Below are positions 21,855 to 33,394 of a DNA stretch of 64,000 bases, in pieces. The notes below the pieces were generated by a model that was not told the origin of the DNA, did no database searches, and worked only from the letters and a program-made list of their open reading frames with translations. Numbering within the stretch: position 1 is the first letter of the stretch; each line of letters opens with the position of its first letter. The stretch is from Sepioteuthis lessoniana (lineage: Eukaryota > Mollusca > Cephalopoda > Myopsida > Loliginidae): the NCBI GenBank assembly GCA_963585895.1, contig OY757915.1, forward strand, positions 94,450,133 through 94,514,132, in the 5' to 3' direction. Made by a program: the position numbers and the translations under genes.

Positions 21855-22065
21855 ATAATGATTATTAGTAGAGGAAATGGAATTGGTAAAAATTCCAGTT
21901 TAGACTGTTGGCAATCACTTTGCATAAATGACCTTGAGAATATGAACAAAATAGCAGGGCAGACTGGACTATTAGCTTTCGTAGAGAACCAGCTCAGGAC
22001 TACTCTGAATCCTAAACTAGGAGCTAGAATCCCTAAGGCAGTCAGTTTAACATTGTCTTCAACCT
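21855..22065 (+). mobile_element. S4 repeat, degraded
   Basis: Plus-strand S4 blocks: 'gaaatggaattggta', 'gcagggcagactggacta', 'gagaaccagctcagg'. Diverged; boundaries uncertain. Confidence 0.45.
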
Positions 22066-22084
22066 TGTTCTGGTAACTTCTGTG

Positions 22085-22460
22085 ACAACAGTGGTACCAC
22101 GTTATACCAGCTCTTTCCTTTCACTTGCCTTGGATATAAAAAGGGAAGACACTATATGTCTAACAGCTAATCTTCTATAAAACCTTCTCCAGATCTCAGA
22201 AAATATCCATGGCCTCACAAAATGGATATCATCACCAAAACCAAGAAACAATATATAACTTATTACTTGTTCTTCAATGAAAATGAGGATTCTTAATGCT
22301 ATGAAACCACAAGTGATAGAATATTTTTTGCTCAGTAGTTTGATAAATGAAACCATGTCATAAATATGTAGGGGAAAAAAAAGAAATCTCCTTTATAATG
22401 TGAAAAGATTGGTATCACTATGTACAGAATCTCAGTATATATATTTATGTAACTTTTGTA
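22085..22460. other. No gene recognised
   Basis: Contains an 84-codon minus frame at 22102-22356 with FGDDIHFVRPWIFSEIWRRF. No family resemblance was recognised and no splice or promoter support is visible, so I do not call it a gene. Confidence 0.35.
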
Positions 22461-22464
22461 AAAC

Positions 22465-22795
22465 AATGGTTAGTGTGCTAGCCTTGCAAGTTATTGCTTG
22501 AGAATTTTTTCCTCACCAAGTGCTTAAAAAAATCTGAGTATTTACCAAACCCCTCTACTAAAAGCAGGATGTGACCAAAGTCAATTATTCTCTTTGACAA
22601 GTTACCATACCAAGGTTAAAGAGCACAGTCTGCCCTACTATCTATACATAGCTGGAGAAAGAATAGTTGGATTTGTACCATTCCCAAAGGTGTTAGTCCA
22701 TTGTGAAAGGCAAATAGCCTAATCTAGAATTTGAACTTGGCTCACCGACACCATTTTCTACAATAATAATCATTAGGCCACAAGCAGCTCTAGAA
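22465..22795 (-). mobile_element. S4 repeat joined to an inverted tRNA-like head
   Basis: The S4 body is on the minus strand at 22590-22795 ('cagtctgccctactat', 'catagctggag', 'aatttgaacttggctca'). At the other side, 22465-22500, a plus-strand tRNA-like head ('aatggttagtgtgctagcc') points inward. The same arrangement recurs at 25290-25725. Confidence 0.55.
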
Positions 22796-22799
22796 TCTG

Positions 22800-23194
22800 A
22801 CCTTGAATCATTAATAAATAATTCTATACATACACAAACTAAAACTGAAAGAGATGAAAATATAATATAAAGCAACCTGAAGATTTCTAAATCCTGATTA
22901 CTTCTACTTTTTTCTATTGCCTTATAACCTCAGGGCCAGTATATATGCTGTTACCTAGAAGTATGTGCATCCAGGCAGCCTGAATTCCAGCCAAGGAATA
23001 TCTTTTTCTACATTATTATTACCAATAAAATGTTGTAACCTTATATTTCATATGTAATTTGATTATTTTTTTGTATATTTCTATTTGTCGATAAAATATG
23101 GTCATCTGTTATTTACAAACCTTACAGTCTCTTAAATAACCATTGTAACATTTTACATTTTCAGCTGTTTTTCAATGTAGGGAGCTCAGGGTTC
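22800..23194. other. No feature seen
   Basis: AT-rich spacer preceding the minisatellite. Confidence 0.4.
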
Positions 23195-23392
23195 AAAGAT
23201 CACTCATGGTGTACATGGATGAAAAGATCACCCATGGTGTACATGGATGAAAAGATCACTCATGGTGTACATGAATAAAAAGTTCACCCATGGTGTACAT
23301 GAATAAAAAGATCACCCATGGTGTACATGGATGAAAAGATCAGTTATGGTGTACATGGATAAAAAGACCATTCATGGTGTACATGGATAAAT
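23195..23392. repeat. 28-bp minisatellite, seven copies
   Basis: Tandem copies of a 28-base unit whose core is 'catggtgtacatggat' followed by 'gaaaagatca'. Seven units are present with a few substitutions (ggat to gaat, cccat to ctcat). The core contains the palindrome-like 'ccatggtgtacatgg'. Confidence 0.95.
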
Positions 23393-23399
23393 CTGAATT

Positions 23400-24689
23400 A
23401 AGCCAAAGAAATGATAAGATGGAGAGACAATTTCAAATGGTACTGGAGGTATCTACTTTTGACAGTTCTTCACAATGATTGAAAGAAAGGAAAATTCTAA
23501 AAAAATTCCTGAAAAAGCCACAATATAACTGAAGATGGCAAAACATTGTGAAAAAGATATGAATACTGAGAAGTAATACATTTCTTTGGCAATCAGTAAG
23601 AGAGTGAACATAAGAAATAATAAAAAAAATACTAATGGTTTATTTGCTACATCAAAATAGAGAGATAAAAATAGTATATAATAGTTTGAAAAATAATATT
23701 GGGCTGCTTTCAACATGAGTCAACTATCATGGTATATTTCTCACCTCTGCCGCCCCCCCCCCCCAAAAAAAAATGAGTGTTTGATAGCATGATCAGAGAA
23801 ATAAGAGGAATTGAAAATCATGGTGATCATGAATGACTTAACACATTTTTGAGATCTGAATCCAGAACAACATCCTTCTCCTTGAATTCTTCAATATTTA
23901 AAAAAGAAAAAATAAGAAAAAAAAAAAAGCTACACAGTTTTATAATCCCAATTATCCAAGAGAACTCTAGTGGCAAGAGGATGTTTGTTTTGTTTTTTGT
24001 TTTGTTTTTTTCAGTCATTGTCATTAAAGCTAATGACTTGCATGCATTTGAAAAATTTACCACTAACCGCTGCTAGCCTTTCAACACCCACACACTTTAT
24101 ATCAGGCACTACAGAATTAGCATCAGCAGTGCATTGAGATTTTTTTTAAATCAATGGCATTCTTTAAGAAGCCAAGATGATAGCTGAGCAATTGGAGTAT
24201 TTTACTAAGTACCAAAATGTGTACAAATCAATTCTGAAATTCAACCCTGAAAAAAAGTTATTTTCACAACCAGAGCCATTTTAGTAAAAAAAGAATGCTA
24301 GTCTAGCAAAAACAAACTTCTGATGTACTAAACACACATAAATAATGCAATAATGTTAAACACCTAAAGAAAACTACATTTAAGATTTCTGAAAAGTGAA
24401 GAAATTAATCTTAAAGATAACCTTTTTTATAATAATACTAAATTTATTCTTTAATCGTCACAACTCACATCTATAATAAAAAGAAACCAGTCTAATCGTC
24501 CTATCTTTGACTTCATATTTTTAAACCAAATATTATCTACTATTTAAATCATGATGCTCATACTAAATATTTTCATTCTAATTTTAATATACTTAAAAGA
24601 TGCCTCAGGTAGCCATTAAGCTTGATGTCAAATCAAATTTTGTTCAAGAATCAATCTGATAATTGTAATTAAGGGGAAGTAATCTATGA
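23400..24689. other. No gene recognised
   Basis: AT-rich; a C10/A9 homopolymer pair sits at about 23753-23773. ORFs at 23453-23716 and 23827-24063 are low-complexity hydrophobic frames typical of AT-rich sequence. Confidence 0.5.
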
Positions 24690-24950
24690 AAGTAAAAAGT
24701 AAAGTTGGAAACCTTAGTCAAGGGTAACCCGAAGGCTCCCTTTTCAATGGCTACCACACCAAAGTGTAGGGGAGGGTACTACTCCATTCCCTGGATTGCT
24801 CTGCTTCACCCTTGATGCTTACCTTATAATGCTGAGTGTTAAGCAAGGTGGCATCAAGTACCATTTTTTGAGTCTTTGGTATGACTCGACCTGAGATTGA
24901 ACCCCAGTCTCCCAAACCATTGGCGAACACTCAACACATTAGGCCAATGC
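24690..24950 (-). mobile_element. S2 tRNA-derived SINE
   Basis: Minus-strand copy: B-box complement 'gagattgaaccccagtctcc', body 'cttataatgctgagtgttaa', 'aaggctcccttttcaatggc', and tail 'agtaaagttgg' at the low end. Confidence 0.8.
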
Positions 24951-24954
24951 ATTT

Positions 24955-25285
24955 AATACTTGAATTATCTCCCTTCAGAAATTATAATGATTGAGGTAAG
25001 CATAAGCATACACCTCACTTCTTTATTATCAATTGGCAAAGTAGATTGGAAAGTGCTTTATTCTCCAAGTTAGAACATTTTAACATATAAATGTCAAGCT
25101 AATAAAAAACTGCAAGACAATGTGCCATTTTTGTTGCATATAATATACAAACATTAGACCATTATTATATAGATTCATTATTTCTGTTATAAAGATATAA
25201 ATGATATATAAAAGAAAGAAAACAATTTATTCTAACAATCAGTTTTTTCAGTAATACAAGAAACTTTTTAATGCATCAAAAAGCC
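24955..25285. other. No feature seen
   Basis: AT-rich spacer. Confidence 0.4.
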
Positions 25286-25289
25286 CTTC

Positions 25290-25725
25290 TGTGGTTCAGT
25301 GGTTAGCATAATAAAAAGGAAGCCATGTGGTTAGGAGTTCATTCTCCACAAGATACCACATGAATGGGAAATCATGCTGAAAATGATAGTGAATGAATTA
25401 AAAAACTGGCATTGTGCAGACTTCTTTGAGAAGTATAGGGCCACAGCCATGTCACATTGTTGATAGTGCTGCAGTTTCAGAAGCAAGTAGGTTTTTATAG
25501 GGTGGCGTTGCCTCCTGGTTATGAATTCAGAGATTTTCCTTTTCCTAAACCAGTTGCCTTACCAAAGTTAGAGTGCAGTCTGCCCTACTATTTACCCATA
25601 GCTGGAAAGAGTGAAAAGGATACATGCCTTTCCTAAGTGCATTAGCACAATGTGAAACATAAATAGCCTCATCCAGGATTTGAACTTAGTTCATCAAGTC
25701 CATTTCCTATGACAATAAGTGGTGG
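25290..25725 (-). mobile_element. S4 repeat joined to an inverted tRNA-like head
   Basis: S4 body on the minus strand at 25545-25725 ('gtctgccctactatttaccc', 'catagctgg', 'catccaggatttgaactta'). The other side (25295-25330) carries a plus-strand tRNA-like 'tggttcagtggttagcat'. Same composite as 22465-22795, with about 100 extra bases between the parts. Confidence 0.55.
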
Positions 25726-25987
25726 AAAAAAATGTTATAATTTCAAAAGGTACAATAAAGATTTTACCAGTTAAACAATATCATTAGAACGATTTTTCTC
25801 CAATGAATTCCTGCAATACCCAGTATATATATTCTTAACTTTAGTATCTCTATGAGCAAGTTCTCAAATCAGAAGACATCCCAAAGAATATGGACATTCT
25901 TTGTAGTAATTTCTGTTATCTTGCAACTTTCAAGCGAATTTATGAAGGACTCCTTTTTAGCTGAGATAAAATATCTATGCAAGTCTT

Positions 25988-27306
25988 TTTTGATGGTATA
26001 TCAACCTTCATGGGTTATTTAATGTCAAAGATATTGTTGTTGAAGAACAGCAGTGATACTATTTAACCCAGGGCTGGGATAATCATCATCATGTTGTGCC
26101 ACTAGCACGGATATCCCTGACCCTCTCTCGCCACTTCTCCCTATCGTTCATCGCCTCCGGCAGGTCTTCAGGGCTACATCCCGTAACCTCACATAGCTGC
26201 TGTATGTATGTTCGTGCTGGTCGTCCTGCTTTTGCTCAGCCATATGTGGGGGGTCCATAGGAGTACATCACTTATGAGCTCATCCCAGCTTCTCCAGTAG
26301 TGTCCTGCATGTCTGGTTCGACTAACTAGGATAGTTTTCATGATGGGAGGCAGATGGCTGTATAGTTGGTGCTTTGTGGGGTATTGCCGCCAGGACTTGT
26401 TCAATATTGCTCACAGCATTCTTGTGTAATTGCCATCTAGTTTCTTCTCCAGCCGTTTAGTTAGTGTCCAAGTAGTGCATCCATACAGCAGCATCAACAC
26501 GACCACTGCCTGGAAGAAACTCATTTCATTTTATCGGTCAGGTCCGACTTCCATATGATCGATAGCTTATCGATAGCTGTCCATGCTTTTGTTAGCCGCG
26601 GGTCGATGTCTTTTTCGGTTGATGAGACACTACTTCCAAGGTAGGTGAATTTGTCAACCAGTTTCAGAGAGGTTCCCTCTAGTGTGGAAATGTCACCTGT
26701 TTGATTATTATATTCAGTTTTGTGTGCATTGACATGGAGGCCAATGCCTGCGGTGGCTCGTTCTAAACTATGCAGTAGTGTTTCGGCTTCGTATTCGGTG
26801 TATTTGCCAGTATCGCTATGTCATCGGCATAGTCGGCGTTGGTAATTGTTTTTGCGGGGTACCTTCTGCTTCTTTTCTTTGTCAGCTCGAAGCTGTTTCT
26901 CTGATTTTATCAATCAATGTTCTAAGCATGTAGTCCAGACAGATGATAAAGAGGTATGGGCCTAGCGTGTCCCCTTGTAGTACTCCTGCTACAATGTCAA
27001 AGTATTCTGCGTCTCCATCTGGTGAACTTACTTTCACTTTGGTGTTTCTATAGAGAATCGTTATTGCTGCTACGGTTCCTTTTGGTAGGCCGTATGCTAG
27101 TAGGATTTGTGTCATCTTCCCTCTGTGAATGGAATCGAAGGCCTTGGTAAAGTCGACAAATAGTAATGTCGCCTGTAGGTTTTAGGGTTCATAAATTTCC
27201 AAAGGATATTAATCTGAAAATGAACATAATAGCATGACTGAAGTTTGAACTCATTTACTTCAAGGTTGCAGTTCAACACTTTGCAAATTATACCATGGAG
27301 ATTCCT
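25988..27306 (-). mobile_element. S1 SINE split by a LINE
   Basis: S1 tail and body at 25988-26077 ('ggtatatcaaccttcatggg' to 'aacccagggctgggataa'). The remaining S1 body and head are at 27184-27306 ('agggttcataaatttcc' to 'accatggagattcc'). The pieces join without visible loss at the conserved S1 junction 'gggataa/agggttcat'. Confidence 0.8.
26078..27183 (-). mobile_element. RTE-like LINE copy 3, 5'-truncated, inside S1
   Basis: Minus-strand LINE copy. The tail (ATG)n complement starts at 26078. C-terminal sequence is at 26100-26400 (SWRQYPTKHQLYSHLPP, LISDVLLWTP). The RT palm with a DYADD-coding segment is near 26820-26840 and LLAYGLPKGT near 27050-27110. It stops at about 27183 in the codons of the VDFTKAFDS motif. 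It has small frameshifts, including loss of bases in the region matching EYMCYNQTGD. Slightly more decayed than copies 1 and 2. Confidence 0.88.
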
Positions 27307-27309
27307 CTA

Positions 27310-27878
27310 GATCTATGTAAGTTTTTGTGAGTACATGATATTTAGAATAAGTGATCTCATTGCATACAACCTAACAGAAACCTTATTTGGAGTGTCCTTA
27401 TCACAGATACAGTTTAACTGCATGTTTTCTTTGACACTATCTCATTTGAGAAGATATATCAAATGAGACCACATTGAACTACAACAGATAGGTTTGTGGA
27501 TGAATGCTTCAGATATTGAAGAGGTTCACTCAGATTTAACATAATTCAAAAGTTTTAAGTAAAATACATTTGAAGTGGAGGGATTTCAAGGACTCTTGGA
27601 AGAGCAAGTATTCTTTCAATAAACACTGACAAAGTAGAAAAGTAAACTATAAAATATTATATACAAATATAAAGCAAATAGGTTATGTAAACGAAAATGT
27701 AGATATATATATTTGAAAAAATATGTTTATACAATTAATATGTATAAAAAAAATTAATTAAAATGAATAAAACAAGATGGTTATTTTTGATTTCATCCAT
27801 AAAAATTTTCTTTTTCTTTTTTCAATTTTCTGGAACTTTAATAAATCATGTTTGATTCTAATCCTATGACACGCATAT

Positions 27879-27939
<61 letters not shown>

Positions 27940-28583
27940 TGTCCACAGAGAAACTGGAAAAGTCACGCTCAAATGCTCAAGATAATCTCTAGTGATAACA
28001 GTAACTGTGGAAAAGGCCAACAAATTCACATTTTTAGGATCAGTGGTACCTGGAAGCTCATCAGATATATAAAAGAAAGAAAGCTAGAGGTTCTTCAGCT
28101 TACAGTAAATTTAAGGAGAAAATATGAAAACAAAGTGATCTTTCAAAGTCAATCAAGTTTCATCTATATTAATAGTCCCAATAGCCATATATGTTGTTAA
28201 AGTAAAAAGAAAACAGAAAATTAAGTGTATTTGAAAATGATTGCCTCAGGACTATAGTGGGAGTTTCTTGCATAAATCATGTTAAAATAGATGATATAAG
28301 TGGTGTTGGAATACCAAATAAAATCAATAAAATAATCGAGAAGATTAAGATGGTTTGTTCACATGATATGCAAAGACAATGCTAGCAATGTCAACAATTC
28401 ATACAAAAACAACTTTACCAACAGAAAATTCAGTGGATGACCATCAAAGCAATGCAGTGACTTAATAAGAAGACACAAAACTACCTCTGCTAACTGGTAA
28501 AACTCAAAAGACAGGACAAAATAGAGGTCTTGTATAAACAAATATGTGGGAGAAACCCTTGTAGGATTATGCAGATAATAACA
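27310..28583. other. No gene; (CA)n(TA)n at 27879-27935
   Basis: AT-rich spacer with a compound microsatellite. A 60-codon minus frame at 28359-28541 shows no motif. Confidence 0.5.
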
Positions 28584-28592
28584 ATAATATAT

Positions 28593-29179
28593 ATATCATC
28601 ATCATCATCATGTCATGCTGATAGCAAAGAGTTCCTTGACTCTTTCTCACCATTCAATCTTATTGTCCATCACTCCTGGCAGGTACACCAAGCAGCATCC
28701 AGTGTCTGAAATCAATAGACCAGTTCACATACCTCAGCAGCAATATCTCATCTACTGAAAACAATATCACTATACACATAGAAAAGGCATGGACTGCTAT
28801 TGGCAAGTTATTGATCACATGGAAATCTATCTCTCTGATAAAATAAAATGGTATTTCTTCCAAGTTGTGGCCATGTCACTACAACTGTATGGATGCACCA
28901 CCTGGACACAAATGATACATGGAGAAAAAGTTAAATGCTAACTACACAAGAATGCTACATGCTGTTTTGAATAAATCCTGGAAGCAACACCCCACAAAAC
29001 TGCAGCTGTAAGGCCATTTACTTCTCATCTCATAAACCATAAAAGTAAGATGAAGAACACATACTGGGCACTGCTGAAAAAGTAAAGACAAACTCATAAG
29101 TGACTCTTATGGACTCCCACACATGGTTGTGCAAGTGTTAGCCGACCAGCAAAGACTTACATACATCAGCTCAGGGTGG
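28593..29179 (-). mobile_element. Older RTE-like LINE copy 4 with large 5' inversion
   Basis: The 3' terminus lies in minus orientation at 28593-28685, ending in (ATC)n. The adjoining 28700-29179 is the upstream LINE segment in plus orientation: IDQFTYLSSNISSTENN, KAWTAIG, LYGCTTWT, then LLWTPTHGCA. The arrangement (inverted upstream part joined to a sense 3' end, about 30 bases missing at the join) is what twin priming produces. A 9-base ATAATATAT at 28584-28592 and 29180-29188 may be the target duplication, though it is low-complexity. Multiple stops; older subfamily. Confidence 0.8.
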
Positions 29180-29189
29180 ATAATATATG

Positions 29190-30110
29190 AGTCTACAGCC
29201 TAATGATAAAAAAAAAGGCATTTGTTTCACATAAATATATTTTTCAACATAACCTTTGTCATTGTACTTAATTTGATGGTAAATATTAATCACACACAAA
29301 TCAATAGCAATAATTTCAGATCAAAATTCAGCTAATAATTATGCACCAGGCTTTATTATTTATATGAGTTATGTTTAAACTGAAATATTTACCAAGACAA
29401 AAATAAACAATGAATAAAACATTAGTTTTCTTCAAACTAGTTCCTTTGACACTTATTCCAGAGCGTTTTTCATTGGTTGAGACTCCTCCTTTGATATGGC
29501 GTGAATCTGTGACATCATATTACTTTATGAAATATGACAAAGTTACACAAAACTAGGAGGGTACTAAACTTGCACTATCTTGTATTTTACCATAAACTAC
29601 AGATCAAAAAATAACGAGACAGACTTCAAATTTTTTTCGAGGCTTAATCACTCCTCTAGACATCTACACAGCAGTTGAGCTATCATTATTTTATTATATA
29701 AATTGTTCACCTGAGTAAATATTTTCATTTAAATTGAAAAATTAAAGCTTAAACCATGATACTTTTTGATCACACCTGATATTTATAACCTGCAGATATG
29801 AATGCACACATAGATGACTCCCTATTGTAGCCTTGTGCCAGACTAAGCTTTAAAATACTAATATAGAAACATTTATTTAATGCACATAAAACTTACAAGC
29901 ATAAGAAATGAATTGAGCAGCACCAAAAGACAATTTCCGACTTATATGTATAAAAAACATTCCCCTAATATAAATAAATGAAATAGAAATAAAAAAAGCA
30001 ACAGAAGATTCCTAAAACAGACAAAAAAAACCTGCAATTTATTTTAAAATGAGTTCTTTTCTTAAACAAAATAAAAAAATAAGATATAAGAAAGCTAAGT
30101 GAGAAGCTTG
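29190..30110. other. No gene; S3 SINE tail fragment near 29820-29860
   Basis: AT-rich. 'gccttgtgccagactaagct' near 29830 matches the S3 tail, plus orientation. Nothing else was recognised. Confidence 0.4.
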
Positions 30111-30136
30111 CATTTTAGCAAATTATATACTAATCA

Positions 30137-30373
30137 ATGAAGTCACTGAGAGGAAGATTCATTTTGGTTACACTCCTTATAGCAGCATTGTATGCATTAC
30201 ATTCTGTCAGAGGTTATTGCCAAATTATCAATACAATCAGATTGGCCTGTAGTCCTACTATCATCAAATGCATTTTCTCTATATTGCCAAGAGGAATTGC
30301 AGAGTTAACTTGTTGGTTGTGCATCTACTTATTTCTATTATTACCACATGAAATAAAAATATTAATACAATAA
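30137..30373 (+). CDS. Candidate signal-peptide ORF, function unknown
   Basis: Frame of 78 codons starting MKSLRGRFILVTLLIAALYA. It has the n-, h- and c-regions of a classical secretion signal with likely cleavage near residue 26 (HSVRG|Y). The remainder has four cysteines and a second hydrophobic stretch (residues 57-70). A weak acceptor-like 'cattttag' precedes the ATG at 30111-30118, and a weak GT donor at 30213 follows the signal, so the real exon, if any, could end there. No family was recognised. It could be the first exon of a secreted protein or a chance ORF. Confidence 0.22.
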   Translation: MKSLRGRFILVTLLIAALYALHSVRGYCQIINTIRLACSPTIIKCIFSILPRGIAELTCWLCIYLFLLLPHEIKILIQ

Positions 30374-30759
30374 ATTAGATATTTAAAAATACATTTTAAA
30401 AAACTTGGTGGGACTAAAACTAAAAACACAAAATCTCAAATGAATACATAACACTAGAAAACATGGGCATCATTGACATGAGTTTATAGAGTAAAAATTA
30501 AAATTTTCTGACGAGGAGAGAAGATAAAAAGTGTATTCTGATTATATTTAAAGGCTACCTTTGGTGATGGTTAAGTTTAATATCAAGTCATATCCTATTA
30601 ATAGAATTTATGTTATAATTTTGGATTCATTAGCCTAACCTAACATCCACCATGCTGCATCCAATGGTTTCCAATGCTATACACTTGAACAATCTATAAT
30701 ACCTTCTCCTTCCTGAGAATCTGATATCTAGTGACAAGTTGGGGCAAGATAATAGAATG

Positions 30760-30925
30760 ATTATGGAGGCTGCATGTTTGATTGTAATGATGGACTTCTA
30801 CACATAGATATATCAGTGTCAACTGATCAGCAAAAACTTACATTCATCAGCTTGTCGCGTGAACACTGGGTGCCATCAAGAGGACTTACCAAGTGTGATG
30901 GCCAATAAGGACAGATGATAGTGAT
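30760..30925 (+). mobile_element. RTE-like LINE copy 5, short 3' relic
   Basis: Plus-strand fragment of the LINE C-terminus: codons for 'NLHSSACRVNTGCHQEDLPS' align with the TYIQQLCEDTGCCPEDLP region, ending in gatgat-type tail. Old subfamily. Confidence 0.65.
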
Positions 30926-30929
30926 GATA

Positions 30930-32230
30930 TTATAATCGTTAATAAATAAAATAAGAAGTACCACATAATAAACATTAAATAATTATCTTCTTTGAGAAAT
31001 TATCATGACTGGGATAAGCACAAATGCTGATCCCACACAATTATTAAGTTGAAAATTGGATTGGAAATTACTTTTATAGAAAAACAATAGCTGCCGCCTT
31101 GGAAAAGCTAGCCAGCTAAAGCTCACCTCTTTTATTGAAGAGTGCATGAGCAGCATGTGGATTGGTTCACTTTACAAGAATGGACCTACCCAACACATTT
31201 GCATGAGTGGTGTCCATTCATGTACTTATTTCTCAACCAAATTACTCAGAGAAGTTTTGGACACCACTCTACTTGAGCTAACCAATATTCAACAACTTTA
31301 TTCTATAAGTTAAAGATTGCAATGCTACTGAGTAAACAAAAATTTTAGAATGATGTGCCATTTTTGCTGTGTTAGATTAACATACAAAAATGTTTTATTG
31401 ATATTGCTACAAGAAGGAAGAAAAAACTTCAAAATTACAGTAGAAAATGAATAATGTAAAAAAAAGTATTTTTCAAACAGATATATATGTGCACACACAA
31501 ATGAGTATACACATGCATATATGCACACACAAATGTATATACATATGCATATAAGCACATACAAATGTATATACATATGCATATAAGCACATACAAATCT
31601 TTATTATAAACAAGTATATAATACACCCTAAATTTCACAAGTACAGCAAACATACCAATTGCAAGAAAGGTAGAAAGATTAGGCTGAAGCAACATTTCAT
31701 AAGAGTAAGGCTTGCTTACACTCCTTTAAAATCCTGGTTTTTATCCGAGTGCAGGTATCAGTAACTATTAGCATGAGAGGTAGATATGCAACTAGCTTAC
31801 TAACCAATAAGATTCTTTGATACTCTACAATTATTTCTAGATGTTAACAGAAAGGAAACTTTATAATGAGTATAACCCAGCATGTTCTCCTGAACTAGTT
31901 GGCCTAGAGTTAAAACCCTTACTAATATCATCTGCTTATATATTGTGGTAAAGTAGCTGGAACCACTAACAGGATGGACTGGTCTGAGGATTATTTAGAG
32001 CAATGCTTGCTCTAGACTGTATGTAAAAAAATACAACTAAGGTCATTTACACTGGTCAGTGTACCAAACTTTGTATCATATTCTCCCCGGAATAAACTAT
32101 CACTTATTTTACATGTATGTTGACCTTAATTATTTCCCGACACAACACATATATGTAAAGATATATGTTATGTACCTTGGTTTCACTTCAAAGTATTGAG
32201 TATTGTTATAGTAACCACAAAACATTATAC

Positions 32231-32233
<3 letters not shown>
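30930..32233. other. No gene recognised
   Basis: Contains an imperfect repeat at about 31480-31600 of 'acacaaatgtatatacatat' type. Overlapping ORFs there are products of that simple sequence. Confidence 0.5.

Positions 32234-32274
<41 letters not shown>
32234..32274. repeat. (TA)n microsatellite
   Basis: 41-base TA run. Confidence 0.95.
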
Positions 32275-32277
<3 letters not shown>

Positions 32278-32370
32278 CTCTCTACCAGGAAAATTTAAAT
32301 GTTCAGCTCTTGAATGATTTTCTTGTCCTGAAGGAATTACTCCCAACTCTGGTTTAACTGGACCAAATAA

Positions 32371-32373
<3 letters not shown>

Positions 32374-32438
<65 letters not shown>
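32374..32438. repeat. (TA)n microsatellite
   Basis: 65-base TA run directly abutting the hairpin element. Confidence 0.95.
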
Positions 32439-32441
<3 letters not shown>

Positions 32442-32740
32442 TATCATACATGTGAAAGCACGTGCGATACCCTAGCCTCATCAGCCGCCAACCAGGGTGA
32501 TAACACAGTTTTGATAGCTCAAGGTGGTACTGCCACTCCTGGCGCTACCAAGCAGCTTTTGCCACTGGATAAGGTATTTATATATATTTCTTTTAAATAC
32601 CCTATCCAGTGGCAAAAGCTGCTTGGTAGCGCCAAGAGTGGCAGTACCGCCTTGAGCTACCGAAACTGTGTTATCACCCTGGTTGGTGGCTGATGAGGCT
32701 AGGGTATCACACATGCTTTCACACGTTGTATGATGAAAAA
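32438..32740. mobile_element. Near-perfect foldback/hairpin element
   Basis: Arms 32438-32577 and 32597-32740 are inverted copies at roughly 90% identity around a 19-base loop. Sample paired blocks: 'cagcttttgccactggata' with its complement, 'gcggtactgcc', 'gataccctagcctcatcag'. GC content is well above the surroundings. Both outer ends meet (TA)n tracts. Because both strands read nearly the same, ORFs on each strand encode almost identical peptides (VAQGGTATLGATK); those are not genes. It may be a MITE or a snapback element; no transposase is present. Confidence 0.88.
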
Positions 32741-32759
32741 ATATATATATATATATAAA

Positions 32760-33394
32760 AACACTATTACATTATATATACTAGCAAAACTATGTGTCCT
32801 AAGGGCACCAATATTTAAGTTTTAATACAATAGAATATATCAAATTAGAAAGACTAAAAACACAAAAAGATTACACTTATTTTAATTGATTTCTATATAG
32901 AATTATAAATAGAATTGCTTTTAATATGTTTGAGAATAAAAGAATGATATCAGAAATCAATAACATCAAGTAATTATTTGTTAAAACCACTATGTAAATT
33001 ATGTACACCATACACTAAGTAAATATTTATTTCTTAGTAATATATAATGCACATTGTAGGATTTTAAATGCATTAATAAAATAGGCTATTTTGAAGCAAA
33101 TCAAACTCAGAATTTAATAGAGATATCATTAATAGATAAGATGCTAATCAAGATTAGATAATGATTACTTAATAAACATATAATGTAAGTAAGAGAATAT
33201 ATATATTTATATAATGTAAATAACTAAGGGAATTGTGATGTCAATGGTGACATAGTTTTGATAATAGACAGACAAATAATCTTCATAATATATATCTATT
33301 TAAATGAGTAGGTCCATAAAGAGATTTGCATTTTTTAGGATTTATTTTGTTCTTATATATGTGTATGTTTCCAGCTTGTTGCTTTCATCAGAGA
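32760..33394. other. No feature seen
   Basis: AT-rich spacer. Confidence 0.45.

Noticed and set aside
22102..22356. 84-codon minus ORF as a gene
   Set aside because: No recognised motif, no splice or promoter signals, adjacent to degraded repeats.
23195..23392. CRISPR-like array
   Set aside because: Units are contiguous without unique spacers, and the genome is eukaryotic; it is a minisatellite. The same holds for 47234-47466.
32481..32714. Two overlapping ORFs with nearly identical peptides on opposite strands
   Set aside because: Direct consequence of the palindrome at 32438-32740; not coding.
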